Shown here one piece after another: positions 8,470 through 16,941 of a stretch of DNA of 64,000 nucleotides. The notes below the pieces were generated by a model, which saw nothing but the letters and a program-made list of their open reading frames with translations, was not told the DNA's origin and ran no database searches. Position numbers and translations under genes: made by a program. Source of the stretch: an uncultured Clostridia bacterium (GTDB taxonomy: Bacteria; Bacillota; Clostridia; Christensenellales; CAG-917); NCBI GenBank assembly GCA_934233745.1, contig CAKQGN010000001.1:310001-374000 (forward strand). Reading direction: 5' to 3'. The first letter of the stretch is position 1, and each line of letters starts with the position of its first letter.

Positions 8470-9972
8470 ATGGAAAAAAGAATAAACAACGTGTTGGAGT
8501 TCTTGTGCGAAAGCGCAAAAAAGTATCCCGACAAAGTGGCGTTTGCGGACGAAACGGAATCGATAACCTACAAGCAACTCGTTTTCGAGGCGAGAAAAAT
8601 CGCAAGCGGAATTGCAAAAAAAGTTGCTCCGCGCACACCCGTTGCCGTGCTTGGCGAAAAGAGCGTGCGTGTGGTCAAAATGTTTTTTGCGTGCGTATTT
8701 GCAGGCTGTTTCTATGTGCCGCTCAATCCCTTGCATCCCGAGGAGCGCAGAAAGAGAATCCTCGACACTTTGAAAAATCCGCTCGTCCTTGTCAACGAGG
8801 ACTCGATAGGACTTTTGCCCGAGGGCGTAAACGAGGAGTCGGTGGTGCTGTTCAAGGATATAGAGGGAAGCGAGGTTGACGAGTTGCTGTTGCAGGATAT
8901 TGCAAAAGGTCACGTTGACATCGACCCGCTCTACGTTATGTTTACGTCGGGTTCGACAGGCACACCGAAGGGTATCGCCGTGTCCCACCGCTCGGTCATC
9001 GATTTTATCGACGAATTTACCGATGTTTTCGGCATAAGCGATTGCGATGTCATCGGCAACCAAGCTCCGTTCGATTTCGATGTGTCGGTGAAGGACGTAT
9101 ATTCGACGATTAAGTGCGGCGCAACAATGCAGATTATTCCCAAAAAGAAGTTCTCATTTCCTACGTTACTCATCGACTATCTCATCGAACGCAAGGTTAC
9201 GACTCTCGTTTGGGCGGTGTCCGCGCTGTGCATTTTGTCAACATTCCGCGCATTTCAGTACAAAATCCCCCCAACCATAAACAAGATTTTGTTCAGCGGC
9301 GAGGTTATGCCCATAAAGCACCTCAATGTGTGGCGACAAGCGTTTCCAAACGCAACGTTCGTCAATCTCTACGGTCCGACCGAAATCACCTGCAACTGCA
9401 CTTATTTTGTGTTGCCCAAGGATTTTGCCCAAGACAGTTTGCCAATAGGCAAGGCGTTCAAAAACGAAAAAGTGTTCCTTTTGGACGAGAACGACAGGCT
9501 TGTCACAGCCGTGGGCGAGGCAGGCGAAGTGTGCGTGTCGGGCACCTGTTTGTCGCTCGGATATTACAACAACAAGAGCGAAACCGCAAAGGCGTTTGTG
9601 CAAAATCCGCTCAATGACGCATACCTCGAAACTATATACAGAACGGGCGACTTGGCGCACTATGAGGCGGACGGAAACTTGTATTTCAACGGCAGAAGGG
9701 ACTTTCAAATCAAGCATATGGGGCATCGTATCGAGCTTAGCGAAATCGAAAACGTGATGATGTCTAACGAGAATATAAACCGCGCGGTTTGCATTTTCGA
9801 CAGCGAAAAGGACAAAATCAACGCGTTTTACGTCGGCAGTATCGAGCCTACGGACGTAATCGTGTTTTTGAGAGATAAGTTGCCTGCGTTTATGATTCCG
9901 CACAAATGCGTCAAAAAGGACGTGTTCGAGCTGAACGAAAACGGCAAAATCGACAGAAAAAAACTTGTATAG
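8470..9972 (+). CDS. DltA-like amino acid:carrier-protein ligase (adenylation enzyme)
   Basis: A 500-residue ANL-superfamily enzyme with the core motifs in order: YVMFTSGSTGTPKGIAVSHR (about 157-176), QAPFDFDVSVKD (very like the DltA signature), NLYGPTE, YRTGDLAHY, GRRDFQIKHMGHRIELSEIE and the C-terminal NGKIDRKKLV lysine loop. It should activate an amino acid with ATP and load it on the phosphopantetheine arm of the small carrier protein encoded at 11175. The substrate cannot be read safely; the presence of a PLP decarboxylase next door argues against simple D-alanine transfer. ATG at 8470 follows GAGGAAC. Confidence 0.85.
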   Translation: MEKRINNVLEFLCESAKKYPDKVAFADETESITYKQLVFEARKIASGIAKKVAPRTPVAVLGEKSVRVVKMFFACVFAGCFYVPLNPLHPEERRKRILDTLKNPLVLVNEDSIGLLPEGVNEESVVLFKDIEGSEVDELLLQDIAKGHVDIDPLYVMFTSGSTGTPKGIAVSHRSVIDFIDEFTDVFGISDCDVIGNQAPFDFDVSVKDVYSTIKCGATMQIIPKKKFSFPTLLIDYLIERKVTTLVWAVSALCILSTFRAFQYKIPPTINKILFSGEVMPIKHLNVWRQAFPNATFVNLYGPTEITCNCTYFVLPKDFAQDSLPIGKAFKNEKVFLLDENDRLVTAVGEAGEVCVSGTCLSLGYYNNKSETAKAFVQNPLNDAYLETIYRTGDLAHYEADGNLYFNGRRDFQIKHMGHRIELSEIENVMMSNENINRAVCIFDSEKDKINAFYVGSIEPTDVIVFLRDKLPAFMIPHKCVKKDVFELNENGKIDRKKLV

Positions 9973-9984
9973 GCGGATAGAACA

Positions 9985-11151
9985 ATGAGCAAAACCTCAA
10001 TGAATTTGATAAAAACGCCCTCGTTCGTGTTCGATATAGACGCGCTAATCGATAGGGTGAACGGCATCAAAAGCCTGCTTGCGCACGGCGAAAAATTGTG
10101 CTATGCCATAAAGGCAAATCCGTTTCTTGTCAACGACCTCAAAGACGTTGTGGATTGCTTTGAGATTTGCTCCACGGGCGAGTTTCGCATTGCAATGCGC
10201 GCAGGTGTACCGCCCGAAAAAGTGGTGCTGTCCGGCGTCTACAAGGAGGAGGGCGATATAAGGGAAATCGTGGGCATTTGCAAGGATAAAGCGACCTATA
10301 CGGTGGAATCGCCTTCGCAGTTTCACCTGCTTGAAAAAGTCGCAAACGAGTATGGCTTGACGCTCGACGTCATCTTGCGTCTGTCAAGCGGCAACCAGTT
10401 CGGAATGGACGAAAATACTATTTTAGGCTTATTTTCCACCGAACAGAATACGCTCAAAATCAAGGGTATTCAGTACTACTCGGGGACGCAGAAAAAACGC
10501 GAGAAAATTTTGAAAGAGATTGAAAGCGTTGTTGATTTTGCAAATAGGTTGGAGGCAAGCGGCAACACAATCGAAAGGATAGAATACGGTCCGGGGCTTA
10601 GGGTTGCCTATTTCGAGGGCGACGAGGAAGTTGACGAAAAAGCGGCTGTCGAGGAAGTGTCAAACGCCTTTGCAAAAAGCGACAACAAGCGCGAAATCGT
10701 CTATGAAGCAGGCAGGTTTATCGCGGCATATTGCGGCAAGTATTACACCTCGATCGTGGATATAAAAAACACGAACGGAACGCAGTTTTGCATAGTTGAC
10801 GGCGGCATAAACCACCTCAATTACTATGGGCAAACGATGGCAATGAAAAAGCCGCATATAAGACAGTTTTCAAGCGATTTTGCCGAGAAAAAAGATGGCG
10901 AAAAACAGATTTGCACCATATGCGGCTCGCTTTGCACCGTCAGCGACGTGCTTGTCAAATCCTTGCCGCTTGAAGATGTGAAAAGCGGAGATATACTTGA
11001 ATTTGCAAGGACGGGCGCGTACACCGTGAGCGAGGGAATCTACCTCTTTTTATCGCGCGATATGCCCCGAATCTACAAGAAAAAAGAGGGCAAAATCACG
11101 CTCGTTAGGGACGTTTTTTGTACTGATACACTCAATTTTGAAACAAAATAA
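9985..11151 (+). CDS. LysA-like (fold type III) PLP-dependent decarboxylase
   Basis: A 388-residue relative of diaminopimelate and ornithine decarboxylases. CYAIKANPF carries the PLP lysine (K43); other family marks are FEICSTGE, VLSGVYKEEGDI, a YEAGRFIAAYCG phosphate-binding segment in place of EPGR, and the second-domain motif CGSLCTVSDVL with the catalytic Cys. Between a DltA-like ligase and a carrier protein, the likely job is decarboxylation (or possibly racemisation) of the activated amino acid or its carrier-bound form, as BtrK does in butirosin synthesis. It lies 12 bp after the ligase gene and 23 bp before the carrier gene. Free-amino-acid decarboxylation is an alternative. Confidence 0.82.
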   Translation: MSKTSMNLIKTPSFVFDIDALIDRVNGIKSLLAHGEKLCYAIKANPFLVNDLKDVVDCFEICSTGEFRIAMRAGVPPEKVVLSGVYKEEGDIREIVGICKDKATYTVESPSQFHLLEKVANEYGLTLDVILRLSSGNQFGMDENTILGLFSTEQNTLKIKGIQYYSGTQKKREKILKEIESVVDFANRLEASGNTIERIEYGPGLRVAYFEGDEEVDEKAAVEEVSNAFAKSDNKREIVYEAGRFIAAYCGKYYTSIVDIKNTNGTQFCIVDGGINHLNYYGQTMAMKKPHIRQFSSDFAEKKDGEKQICTICGSLCTVSDVLVKSLPLEDVKSGDILEFARTGAYTVSEGIYLFLSRDMPRIYKKKEGKITLVRDVFCTDTLNFETK

Positions 11152-11174
11152 AACATAAATAAGGAGAATAAAAA

Positions 11175-11396
11175 ATGGACAAACTACTTGAAATACTCAG
11201 CGAAGTCAGACCCGACGTTGACTTCAAAAACGAAACGAAACTCATCGACAACGGCATTCTCGACTCCCTCAACATAATGGAAATCATCGCTGAAATCAGC
11301 GACGAATTCGACATCGAACTTTCCCCTGCGGACATCGTTCCTGCAAACTTCAACTCTGCCGCGTCCTTGTGGGCAATGATTGAAAGATTGCAATAA
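11175..11396 (+). CDS. DltC-like acyl/aminoacyl carrier protein
   Basis: A 73-residue acidic helical protein with the phosphopantetheine attachment motif DNGILDSLNIM; Ser31 is the carrier site. Size and motif match D-alanyl carrier proteins and other small ACPs. It follows an AAGGAG ribosome site and closes the operon before a clear terminator. It should accept the product of the DltA-like ligase and deliver it to the MBOAT protein. The loop after the serine differs from fatty-acid ACPs (DSLNIME rather than DSLDxVE). Confidence 0.88.
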   Translation: MDKLLEILSEVRPDVDFKNETKLIDNGILDSLNIMEIIAEISDEFDIELSPADIVPANFNSAASLWAMIERLQ

Positions 11397-11433
11397 ACTT
11401 CAATACGGGTTCACGCAAAGATTCACAAACTGC

Positions 11434-11468
11434 AAAATATTGCCGTGGGGTGCTGCGGCAATATTTTT
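11434..11468 (+). terminator. Rho-independent terminator of the Dlt-like operon
   Basis: A perfect 12-bp stem, AAAATATTGCCG (11434-11445) with CGGCAATATTTT (11456-11467), then T. The rest of the gap to 11700 holds an A/T-rich stretch with ATTACTTATT twice in a row (about 11537-11557) and nothing else I can name. Confidence 0.85.
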
Positions 11469-11700
11469 GTTGCGTGGAAATTTTTGAAAAAAGCCTTGCG
11501 GAAAAGAGATATAATACTTTGTAGGATTCGCAATAACTATTACTTATTATTACTTATTATCAATTTGTAAAAAACATTTAGCATTTTAGACAAGAACGTT
11601 TGAGTTCGGTCAATCTTTTTCGCATGCGAATGAAAAATTTTCCTCAAAAGTACTTGACGTACATATGTCCATAATAGAAAACACCTTTAATCTTAAGAAG

Positions 11701-12474
11701 TTAGTTGTCATCTTCCAAAATAATACAATTGATTTTTTTGCTTAATGCTGTGCAAGCATCAATGGCAATTATGCCGTCGCCATAGAAGGGCGAGTGGTCT
11801 GCATCTTCGCCGTATTGACTGCCTTTATGTTCAATGACGGAATGCCCGTAGGAGCAATTCCAGTGTCCGCAGACAATGGTTTTGCCTGTCTCTCGCACAC
11901 CGCTTTTCCATGCCGCCATACCGTTTGTCCATCTTGCGAAATACCAGTCTTCAGGCTCTGCGGTGCGCCAGTTGTCTATGACTTCGAATCGTTCAACTCC
12001 GTTTTCTAAGAATCGATAGCATGGTATCCAGCCGTGGACAAAGATATAGTGCTTTGTCTCATAATATTTGATCATTGATGGAATTATCTTTTTTATAAAC
12101 GGAGTGTTGAGCAATTGTTCCTTCACATGGTCACAATTGTCGGGGAGGATGGCTGTTGCATTCGTTAATTGAAGGATGGTGTCGGTGGTTTTGTTGGATC
12201 TGTGATGAGCAAACATATAGGACTTATTCTCCCAATTATAGATAATGTCCATCATCAGATCTTCATGGTTGCCGCGGATTAAAATGACCTGGTTTTTGTC
12301 CATAAGATCAAGAATGAACTGTTGGACTTCTATTGCCTCGCCGCCGCGATCCATAATATCGCCACAGATTATAAGCTTGTGCGGAAGGGTATCAGAAAAG
12401 AACCCTTTTTCGGTAAGAGCTTGTTTTAACTCGGTGTAAAACCCATGTATGTCTGCAACAACGTAATATTTCAT
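11701..12474 (-). CDS. Calcineurin-like metallophosphoesterase (Ser/Thr phosphatase family)
   Basis: A 257-residue protein with the dinuclear-metal motifs DIHG (8-11), GDIMDRG (38-44) and GNHED (68-72), then late histidine motifs FVHGW and VCGHWNCSYG. This resembles the bacterial PrpA/ApaH-like protein or diadenosine phosphatases. I chose the ATG at 12474 because the domain starts right there; an upstream ATG at 12534 would add 20 residues of no clear fold and neither site has a strong ribosome site. It is downstream of the VirD4-like gene on the same strand with a 120-bp gap, so cotranscription is plausible. Substrate unknown. Confidence 0.83.
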   Translation of the reverse strand: MKYYVVADIHGFYTELKQALTEKGFFSDTLPHKLIICGDIMDRGGEAIEVQQFILDLMDKNQVILIRGNHEDLMMDIIYNWENKSYMFAHHRSNKTTDTILQLTNATAILPDNCDHVKEQLLNTPFIKKIIPSMIKYYETKHYIFVHGWIPCYRFLENGVERFEVIDNWRTAEPEDWYFARWTNGMAAWKSGVRETGKTIVCGHWNCSYGHSVIEHKGSQYGEDADHSPFYGDGIIAIDACTALSKKINCIILEDDN

Positions 12475-12594
12475 TCGGCACCCACTTTTGTCGGGAAACG
12501 GATAGCTTGTTGTGGCTACCCGTTTGTCCAACATGCACTCATGTCTACGAATGCAAAACTTATAGTAAATATTGCTTTTTGTTTGATGCTAAGA

Positions 12595-14418
12595 TTAGAA
12601 ATCGAACGAGTCGAAAGCCGGTCTCGATCGCTTTTGCTTTTCGGTAAGTTTTTTGTACGTGAATCTTTCCGCTGTGAATGGTTCGATCGCTGTAGGCGTG
12701 CAGTTTTTCAGGTTGTTGTCGTTGAAACCGGTGAATGCGCCTTGTCTTGCACACACGTAACTTCTGATAAACTGTGTTGTCACGACAGGCATATATAGCC
12801 GTTTGAGGTACATTTGTCCGGGTTTTATCAAATCCAAATCGCTTATAGGGACAAGCGGAACTTCACGAATGGAGTTGACAGACGGGTCTATTCTCGATTC
12901 AAGCGAGGGGATATAGTGTCTGCCGCATTCATTGGCAAATATTTCTTTGGTGGCTCTGTTCTGTGCGCCCAAGAATATCTGTGCGTTGCAGTTGTCGCGG
13001 ATGATGACCGATCTTTGTTCACCATAGACTACATCGATTTGTTTGTATGATTGAACAACCAAGTGAAACCAGATGTTGCGTGATCTCGAAGTCGCTATCT
13101 TGTTTTCTAAGTCTTTTATCTCGGGGATGTTTCCGAATTCGTCGAGTAAGAAGTGAAGCGGCCTAGTTGCTTTGTTTTCTTCTGCACGCTTGAGCATTTG
13201 TCTGTAAACCCAATCGATGAAAAGCCCCGCAATGAGGAAATCGCTCTTCTCATAATCTCTGGTGATGAGAAAGATTGCGAAGGGTTTGTCATATCCGGCG
13301 TTGTCGAGATTTATTGTGTTGTTTGTTGTGAGTGCAAAGATGTGTCCTTGGAACCAGTCTTTAATTGCGCCGTCGAAAACACCGCAATAACTTCTCATTG
13401 TGTTGGGTGCGTTTGCCAGTGCAGTTGCCATCAGTGCTTTTATTTTATATGGTTTGTTTCGCAACAACCAATGGTTGTATAGTTGTGTTTCATCGGCGAA
13501 GATGGGGTCTTTGAGTGCAAGGTAGTACTGTTGTATTGTGCGGAAAGTCATCATGTCACGAGTAAAACCCGATGAGTCGTCGGCGGCGTCTTCCAACATA
13601 CTGAGAATTATGCCTTTTAACAAGTCTTGCGCACCATATTCCCAAGATTTATCTTGCATACATTGATCATTTATTAAGATGTGGACAAGTTGTCCCAAAA
13701 GGCTGTCGATGTTTGCTTCTAAAAAATCTTTTTCGAATTGGATGTAGTTGTCGCAAGTTGTGCCGTTAGGGAAGGCGAGCCCTTTATATTCGACATAGCC
13801 CTTGGGTGAATATTGACTTTCCGGATAGACGCATTTTAGTTCCGGTTTTACCTTGCCTGTGCGCATTTTGCAGCTTTTCCCGAGATTTTTGACTTGCATT
13901 TTAGTGTCGTAAATCTCGAGCAGAGGATTCCATCTGTCCGAGTGGATCAGGTCCTTGAAGTTCAAAACAAACAGTTGGTAGCCTTGATCCTTGAGATGCT
14001 GTGCATTCCTGTCAAACAACTCGCCTTTCGGGTCTGTCAAAAAAAGGTTAGGTTTGTTCTTTTGAGAGGATATCGCTCTTAATTGCGGTTCCACACACCC
14101 CGTTGTCTTGCCACTGCCGGTTGTCCCGATATAGAGCTCGTGTGAATATGGCAGATAGTAATAGCGCAATCTACAAGCCTTTTGTTGCTCGTCGGTGAGC
14201 TTGTCAAATGCTTCGACGTCATAAGAATTGCCTGCCGCATCCACATAATCGCTCGCAAAAGGATATCCCTTGACTTCTGTGTTTGGAAGCTCGTCATAAA
14301 AGACGGTGGTTACACCATGTTCTTTGGCGAGCTCGGTGTAATTAACCTTCTTTGCGCTTTCAAGATTTTCGTCTATGTAAGCAAATTTGATTTGGTCAAT
14401 AATCGAACAGTTTTTCAT
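12595..14418 (-). CDS. VirD4/TraG-like coupling ATPase (TraM-recognition type)
   Basis: A 607-residue P-loop ATPase. Walker A is GTTGSGKTT (98-106), followed by LFLTDPKGELFDR; Walker B lies in LHFLLDEFGNIPE (DE at 426-427), and RSRNIWFHLVVQSYKQID is a typical coupling-protein sensor region. These proteins pump DNA or protein substrates into type IV secretion channels. Here there is no N-terminal membrane anchor and no relaxase, VirB4 or other transfer gene in the window, so a soluble DNA translocase in a defence or relic setting is as likely. ATG at 14418 has AAGGAGG seven bases upstream and is 11 bp after the preceding gene. Confidence 0.87.
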   Translation of the reverse strand: MKNCSIIDQIKFAYIDENLESAKKVNYTELAKEHGVTTVFYDELPNTEVKGYPFASDYVDAAGNSYDVEAFDKLTDEQQKACRLRYYYLPYSHELYIGTTGSGKTTGCVEPQLRAISSQKNKPNLFLTDPKGELFDRNAQHLKDQGYQLFVLNFKDLIHSDRWNPLLEIYDTKMQVKNLGKSCKMRTGKVKPELKCVYPESQYSPKGYVEYKGLAFPNGTTCDNYIQFEKDFLEANIDSLLGQLVHILINDQCMQDKSWEYGAQDLLKGIILSMLEDAADDSSGFTRDMMTFRTIQQYYLALKDPIFADETQLYNHWLLRNKPYKIKALMATALANAPNTMRSYCGVFDGAIKDWFQGHIFALTTNNTINLDNAGYDKPFAIFLITRDYEKSDFLIAGLFIDWVYRQMLKRAEENKATRPLHFLLDEFGNIPEIKDLENKIATSRSRNIWFHLVVQSYKQIDVVYGEQRSVIIRDNCNAQIFLGAQNRATKEIFANECGRHYIPSLESRIDPSVNSIREVPLVPISDLDLIKPGQMYLKRLYMPVVTTQFIRSYVCARQGAFTGFNDNNLKNCTPTAIEPFTAERFTYKKLTEKQKRSRPAFDSFDF

Positions 14419-14429
14419 AGTTTTCCTCC

Positions 14430-15335
14430 TTATTTGAAACCGAGCTTTTTAGGTGGTTTTTCGGATGAATTTGTGACGTTTTTCCACTCCTTCTTCTCGT
14501 AGTTGTTGATATATTCCATTTTTTCGAAATAGTCCAAAGAATCGGATGTTATGGCTTCTACGAAAGAAAAGTCGATTGCGGTTTTGTCATAAGCATAAAC
14601 GACATCTTGCTTTATCGAGGATATGTATACATAATATGTCTGTGCTTCTTTGGAATATAAGTTCTTTACGGCATCCGGCAGGATGGTATATCCGCTCTTG
14701 AGATATTTTTCGGACAAATCCGCAAGTTCGTAGAAAACCTTGGATTTTTGTTTGTCGCCAGCAAGAATGTAGGTGTAGGCAAGGTAGAACATGGACGGAA
14801 TGTCACCCCAAAATACGCACTGGGTAAAACGATGAATCGCCTCGTTTATATCCGTGTCGCAACCGATGCCCAAAGCAAGCAAAATGCCGACCTGTCTTGT
14901 TGTCAAAAGGTTGCCCGATGCACTTGCTGTGTAAATTTTGGAGAATCTGATGTTTGATTGATATGTTTTATAGTGAGAGTAGTCAAACCAACTTGGGTTT
15001 ATTTCAGCATTGTGCATATCCGAAAGGTTTTGAAGTCTTGTCAAAACATCGCCTTTGATATCAAACAAGATATCTTTGTCTGAATAGTTGTCGCCAAATG
15101 TTCTGCTACGATACACTGCCTGCTGGTCTGCCGTCAAACCTAAGGACGACAAATCGTCTAATATGATTCGTTTACTATGGTCAATAAAAGCCTCGTTCAA
15201 ACGCAACGCACGACCGATAAAATCAATTATTCTATTTGCGTCTGCTTTTAGTTCGGGCGTTTGGGTATTGGACATCATGGTGGTTGAAAGCACCATGTTG
15301 TAGAAAGCTATGTAATTCTTGAAGATGGTATCCAT
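14430..15335 (-). CDS. Uncharacterised helical protein, partner of VirD4-like ATPase
   Basis: A 301-residue protein I do not recognise. It is largely helical. The centre (GILLALGIGCDTDINEAIHRF, then FWGDIPSMFYLAYTYILAGD) reads like Sel1/TPR-type alpha repeats, and the C-terminus is basic (KKEWKNVTNSSEKPPKKLGF). ATG at 15335 is preceded by an AAGGGGGG tract; a GTG four codons upstream lies on top of that tract and is less likely. It is the first gene of a minus-strand operon with a consensus promoter and sits 11 bp before the VirD4-like gene, suggesting a shared function. Confidence 0.7.
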   Translation of the reverse strand: MDTIFKNYIAFYNMVLSTTMMSNTQTPELKADANRIIDFIGRALRLNEAFIDHSKRIILDDLSSLGLTADQQAVYRSRTFGDNYSDKDILFDIKGDVLTRLQNLSDMHNAEINPSWFDYSHYKTYQSNIRFSKIYTASASGNLLTTRQVGILLALGIGCDTDINEAIHRFTQCVFWGDIPSMFYLAYTYILAGDKQKSKVFYELADLSEKYLKSGYTILPDAVKNLYSKEAQTYYVYISSIKQDVVYAYDKTAIDFSFVEAITSDSLDYFEKMEYINNYEKKEWKNVTNSSEKPPKKLGFK

Positions 15336-15373
15336 ATAAAGAAACACCCCCCTTTGTCGGTTGTCATGTTTTT

Positions 15374-15402
15374 AGTATAAGGTGAATTAAAACAATTGTC
15401 AA
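15374..15402 (-). promoter_or_regulatory. Promoter of the minus-strand VirD4-like operon
   Basis: Read on the minus strand: TTGACA (15402-15397), 17-bp spacer, TATACT (15379-15374). The start codon at 15335 is about 30 nt downstream of the expected transcription start. Confidence 0.8.
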
Positions 15403-15561
15403 GATATACAGAATGTTCGAAATCTCGTAAATATTGCGGGAAATCTACAAAAAATGAGGGGTGAAGTGCAGAAAATTTGAGCAAATTGTACAATAACAAA
15501 GTGTATTCCATTATGTTGGGCTTAGCAATCTGTTTTGTAAAACTCCGATAGAGGAGGCAAA

Positions 15562-15702
15562 ATGGATAACAGAACACCGGCACCGGTTTTAGATTTTGAT
15601 GGAACGATAGTTCGTTTATTTGCAAATTACGACCTAACGGACTTAAGACAAGGGAAGTTTTCCTTTGCAAATAGCCGTTTATTATTTATTGATAGTCAAT
15701 AA
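15562..15702 (+). pseudogene. Truncated start of a HAD-family hydrolase
   Basis: A 46-codon frame behind a perfect GAGGAGG ribosome site (15551-15557). It starts MDNRTPAPVLDFDGTIVRLF, where DFDGT is HAD motif I, and then stops at 15700 with no further HAD motif in any frame before the next gene. Family members are over 150 residues. It is therefore a broken 5' end left after a deletion, or less likely a real micro-protein. Confidence 0.5.
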
Positions 15703-15792
15703 TTCATTTTCACTAATTATTAGAGTTGTATATAGGCGAAGCTTATTTCTTGACAAAATGTTGTATTATTCGCCAAAAACCGCACTTTGATA

Positions 15793-15821
15793 TTGACAAT
15801 GTTGAGGACATAAGATATACT
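15793..15821 (+). promoter_or_regulatory. Promoter of the XRE regulator gene
   Basis: TTGACA (15793-15798), 17-bp spacer, TATACT (15816-15821). A second TTGACA near 15750 has no good -10. Confidence 0.75.
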
Positions 15822-15892
15822 AAAACAAAAATGCGCAGTTTTTAGTTGTTAAATGTAGTTTTATTTGTTCTAAATCTTGCGAGGGAGAAAGA

Positions 15893-16222
15893 ATGTACAA
15901 CGCCGAAAGAAAATATATCGATTGGGATAAGACAGGTAAAAACCTCAAGTTGCTTAGGTGCGACAATATTCTTTTGCGCAAATATGTGTGCAGGGCTTTG
16001 AAAACCGCATCTAACGATTGCGACGGCGCAGATTGTGAAAACTGCCGTTTTGATATGGATAACAGCATCAGCCAAGCAGAACTTGCAAAAGTTTTTAACG
16101 TTTCAGAAAATATGGTGGCAAATTGGGAGAATAATCGCAGTACGCCGTCACTGGAAGATCTGATTTTTTATAGCCAAATTTGCGGAATTAAATTGGAAAA
16201 TATTATAGTTTTTAGGAAATAG
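15893..16222 (+). CDS. XRE-family HTH regulator with N-terminal Cys cluster
   Basis: A 109-residue protein. Residues about 58-98 form a Cro/C1-type helix-turn-helix (ISQAELAKVFNVSENMVANW, then NNRSTPSLEDLIFYS). Before it lies a helical segment with C44, C49 and C52 (DCDGADCENC) and further cysteines near residues 23 and 33, suggesting metal or redox control. It has its own promoter and a terminator right after the stop codon, so it is a single-gene unit just before the Ter-type locus and may regulate it; that link is inferred from position only. Confidence 0.8.
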   Translation: MYNAERKYIDWDKTGKNLKLLRCDNILLRKYVCRALKTASNDCDGADCENCRFDMDNSISQAELAKVFNVSENMVANWENNRSTPSLEDLIFYSQICGIKLENIIVFRK

Positions 16223-16245
16223 CCCGTAGAAAATACGGGTTTTTT
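16223..16245 (+). terminator. Terminator after XRE regulator
   Basis: CCCGTA (16223-16228), GAAAA loop, TACGGG (16234-16239), then six T. Confidence 0.9.
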
Positions 16246-16308
16246 GTACTTTATACACTATAAGTCTAGAATTTGCCAAAAGGTATCACGAATCGAAGGG
16301 ATGACGTA

Positions 16309-16338
16309 TAGACAAGTGTAAACATGCTATTGTAGAAT
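16309..16338 (+). promoter_or_regulatory. Possible promoter of the YbjN-like/vWA genes
   Basis: TAGACA (16309-16314), 18-bp spacer, TAGAAT (16333-16338), about 50 nt before the next start codon region. Moderate match. Confidence 0.5.
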
Positions 16339-16396
16339 GTTAGCGTAAGGGAAAACCTACGAAACATAGAAACAAAAAAAAGGAGCATTAAAGAAG

Positions 16397-16882
16397 ATGG
16401 AAAAGAAAGTCGAAAAACAAGCACAGGAAATTTTTGAAAGATTTTGCAACTATTTAAAGAGCGTGGACTGGCACTTCGACACGGACACGTCAAACGGGAA
16501 TTTCATTATTCTTGCGTCGGCGCGCGGAGATGATTTGCCGATAAATCTTATCGTTCAAGTCGATCCGCAAAGGCAATTGATATCCTTGTTCTCAAATATG
16601 CCGTTTAATATGGATAAAGAAAAACTCTTTGAAGGTGCAGTTGCGACAAGCATCATAAATCATTTGTTGGCGGACGGCAGTTTTGACTACGATGTACATG
16701 ATGGCTCTATCCTGTTCAGAATGACTACCAGCTGGAGGGGCGGAGCAATAAGCGATGATGTGTTCGAGTATCTAATGATGGTTGCCTGTAGAACCATAGA
16801 CGAGTATAACGACAAATTGTTGATGATATCCAAAGGGGTAATGTCGGTTGACGATTTGTATAAACTCACGCATCAAGAGTAA
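16397..16882 (+). CDS. YbjN-like (type III chaperone-fold) protein
   Basis: A 161-residue protein whose pattern matches YbjN/secretion-chaperone-like domains: an N-terminal helix (AQEIFERFCNYLKSVDWHFD), a beta meander (INLIVQVDPQRQLISLFS), an NHLLADGSFDYDVHDGSILF strand pair and a long C-terminal helix. Such proteins are thought to bind partner proteins; no enzyme motif is visible. An AGGAG lies about 12 bp before the ATG. It is followed after 59 bp by the vWA gene, and YbjN-like proteins are known near kinase and Ter-type loci, so an adaptor role is inferred. Confidence 0.65.
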   Translation: MEKKVEKQAQEIFERFCNYLKSVDWHFDTDTSNGNFIILASARGDDLPINLIVQVDPQRQLISLFSNMPFNMDKEKLFEGAVATSIINHLLADGSFDYDVHDGSILFRMTTSWRGGAISDDVFEYLMMVACRTIDEYNDKLLMISKGVMSVDDLYKLTHQE

Positions 16883-16941
16883 CAAAAACTTTGCAACAAT
16901 AATAAAAACAACAATTAAACATTATAAAAGGAGAGGAAATT

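Noticed and set aside
11484..11515. Plus-strand promoter TTGAAA / TATAAT after the carrier-protein gene
   Set aside because: The spacer is 20 bp and no plus-strand gene follows.
12595..15347. Integrative conjugative element transfer module
   Set aside because: Only a VirD4-like gene is present; no relaxase, VirB4, prepilin or origin of transfer could be recognised.
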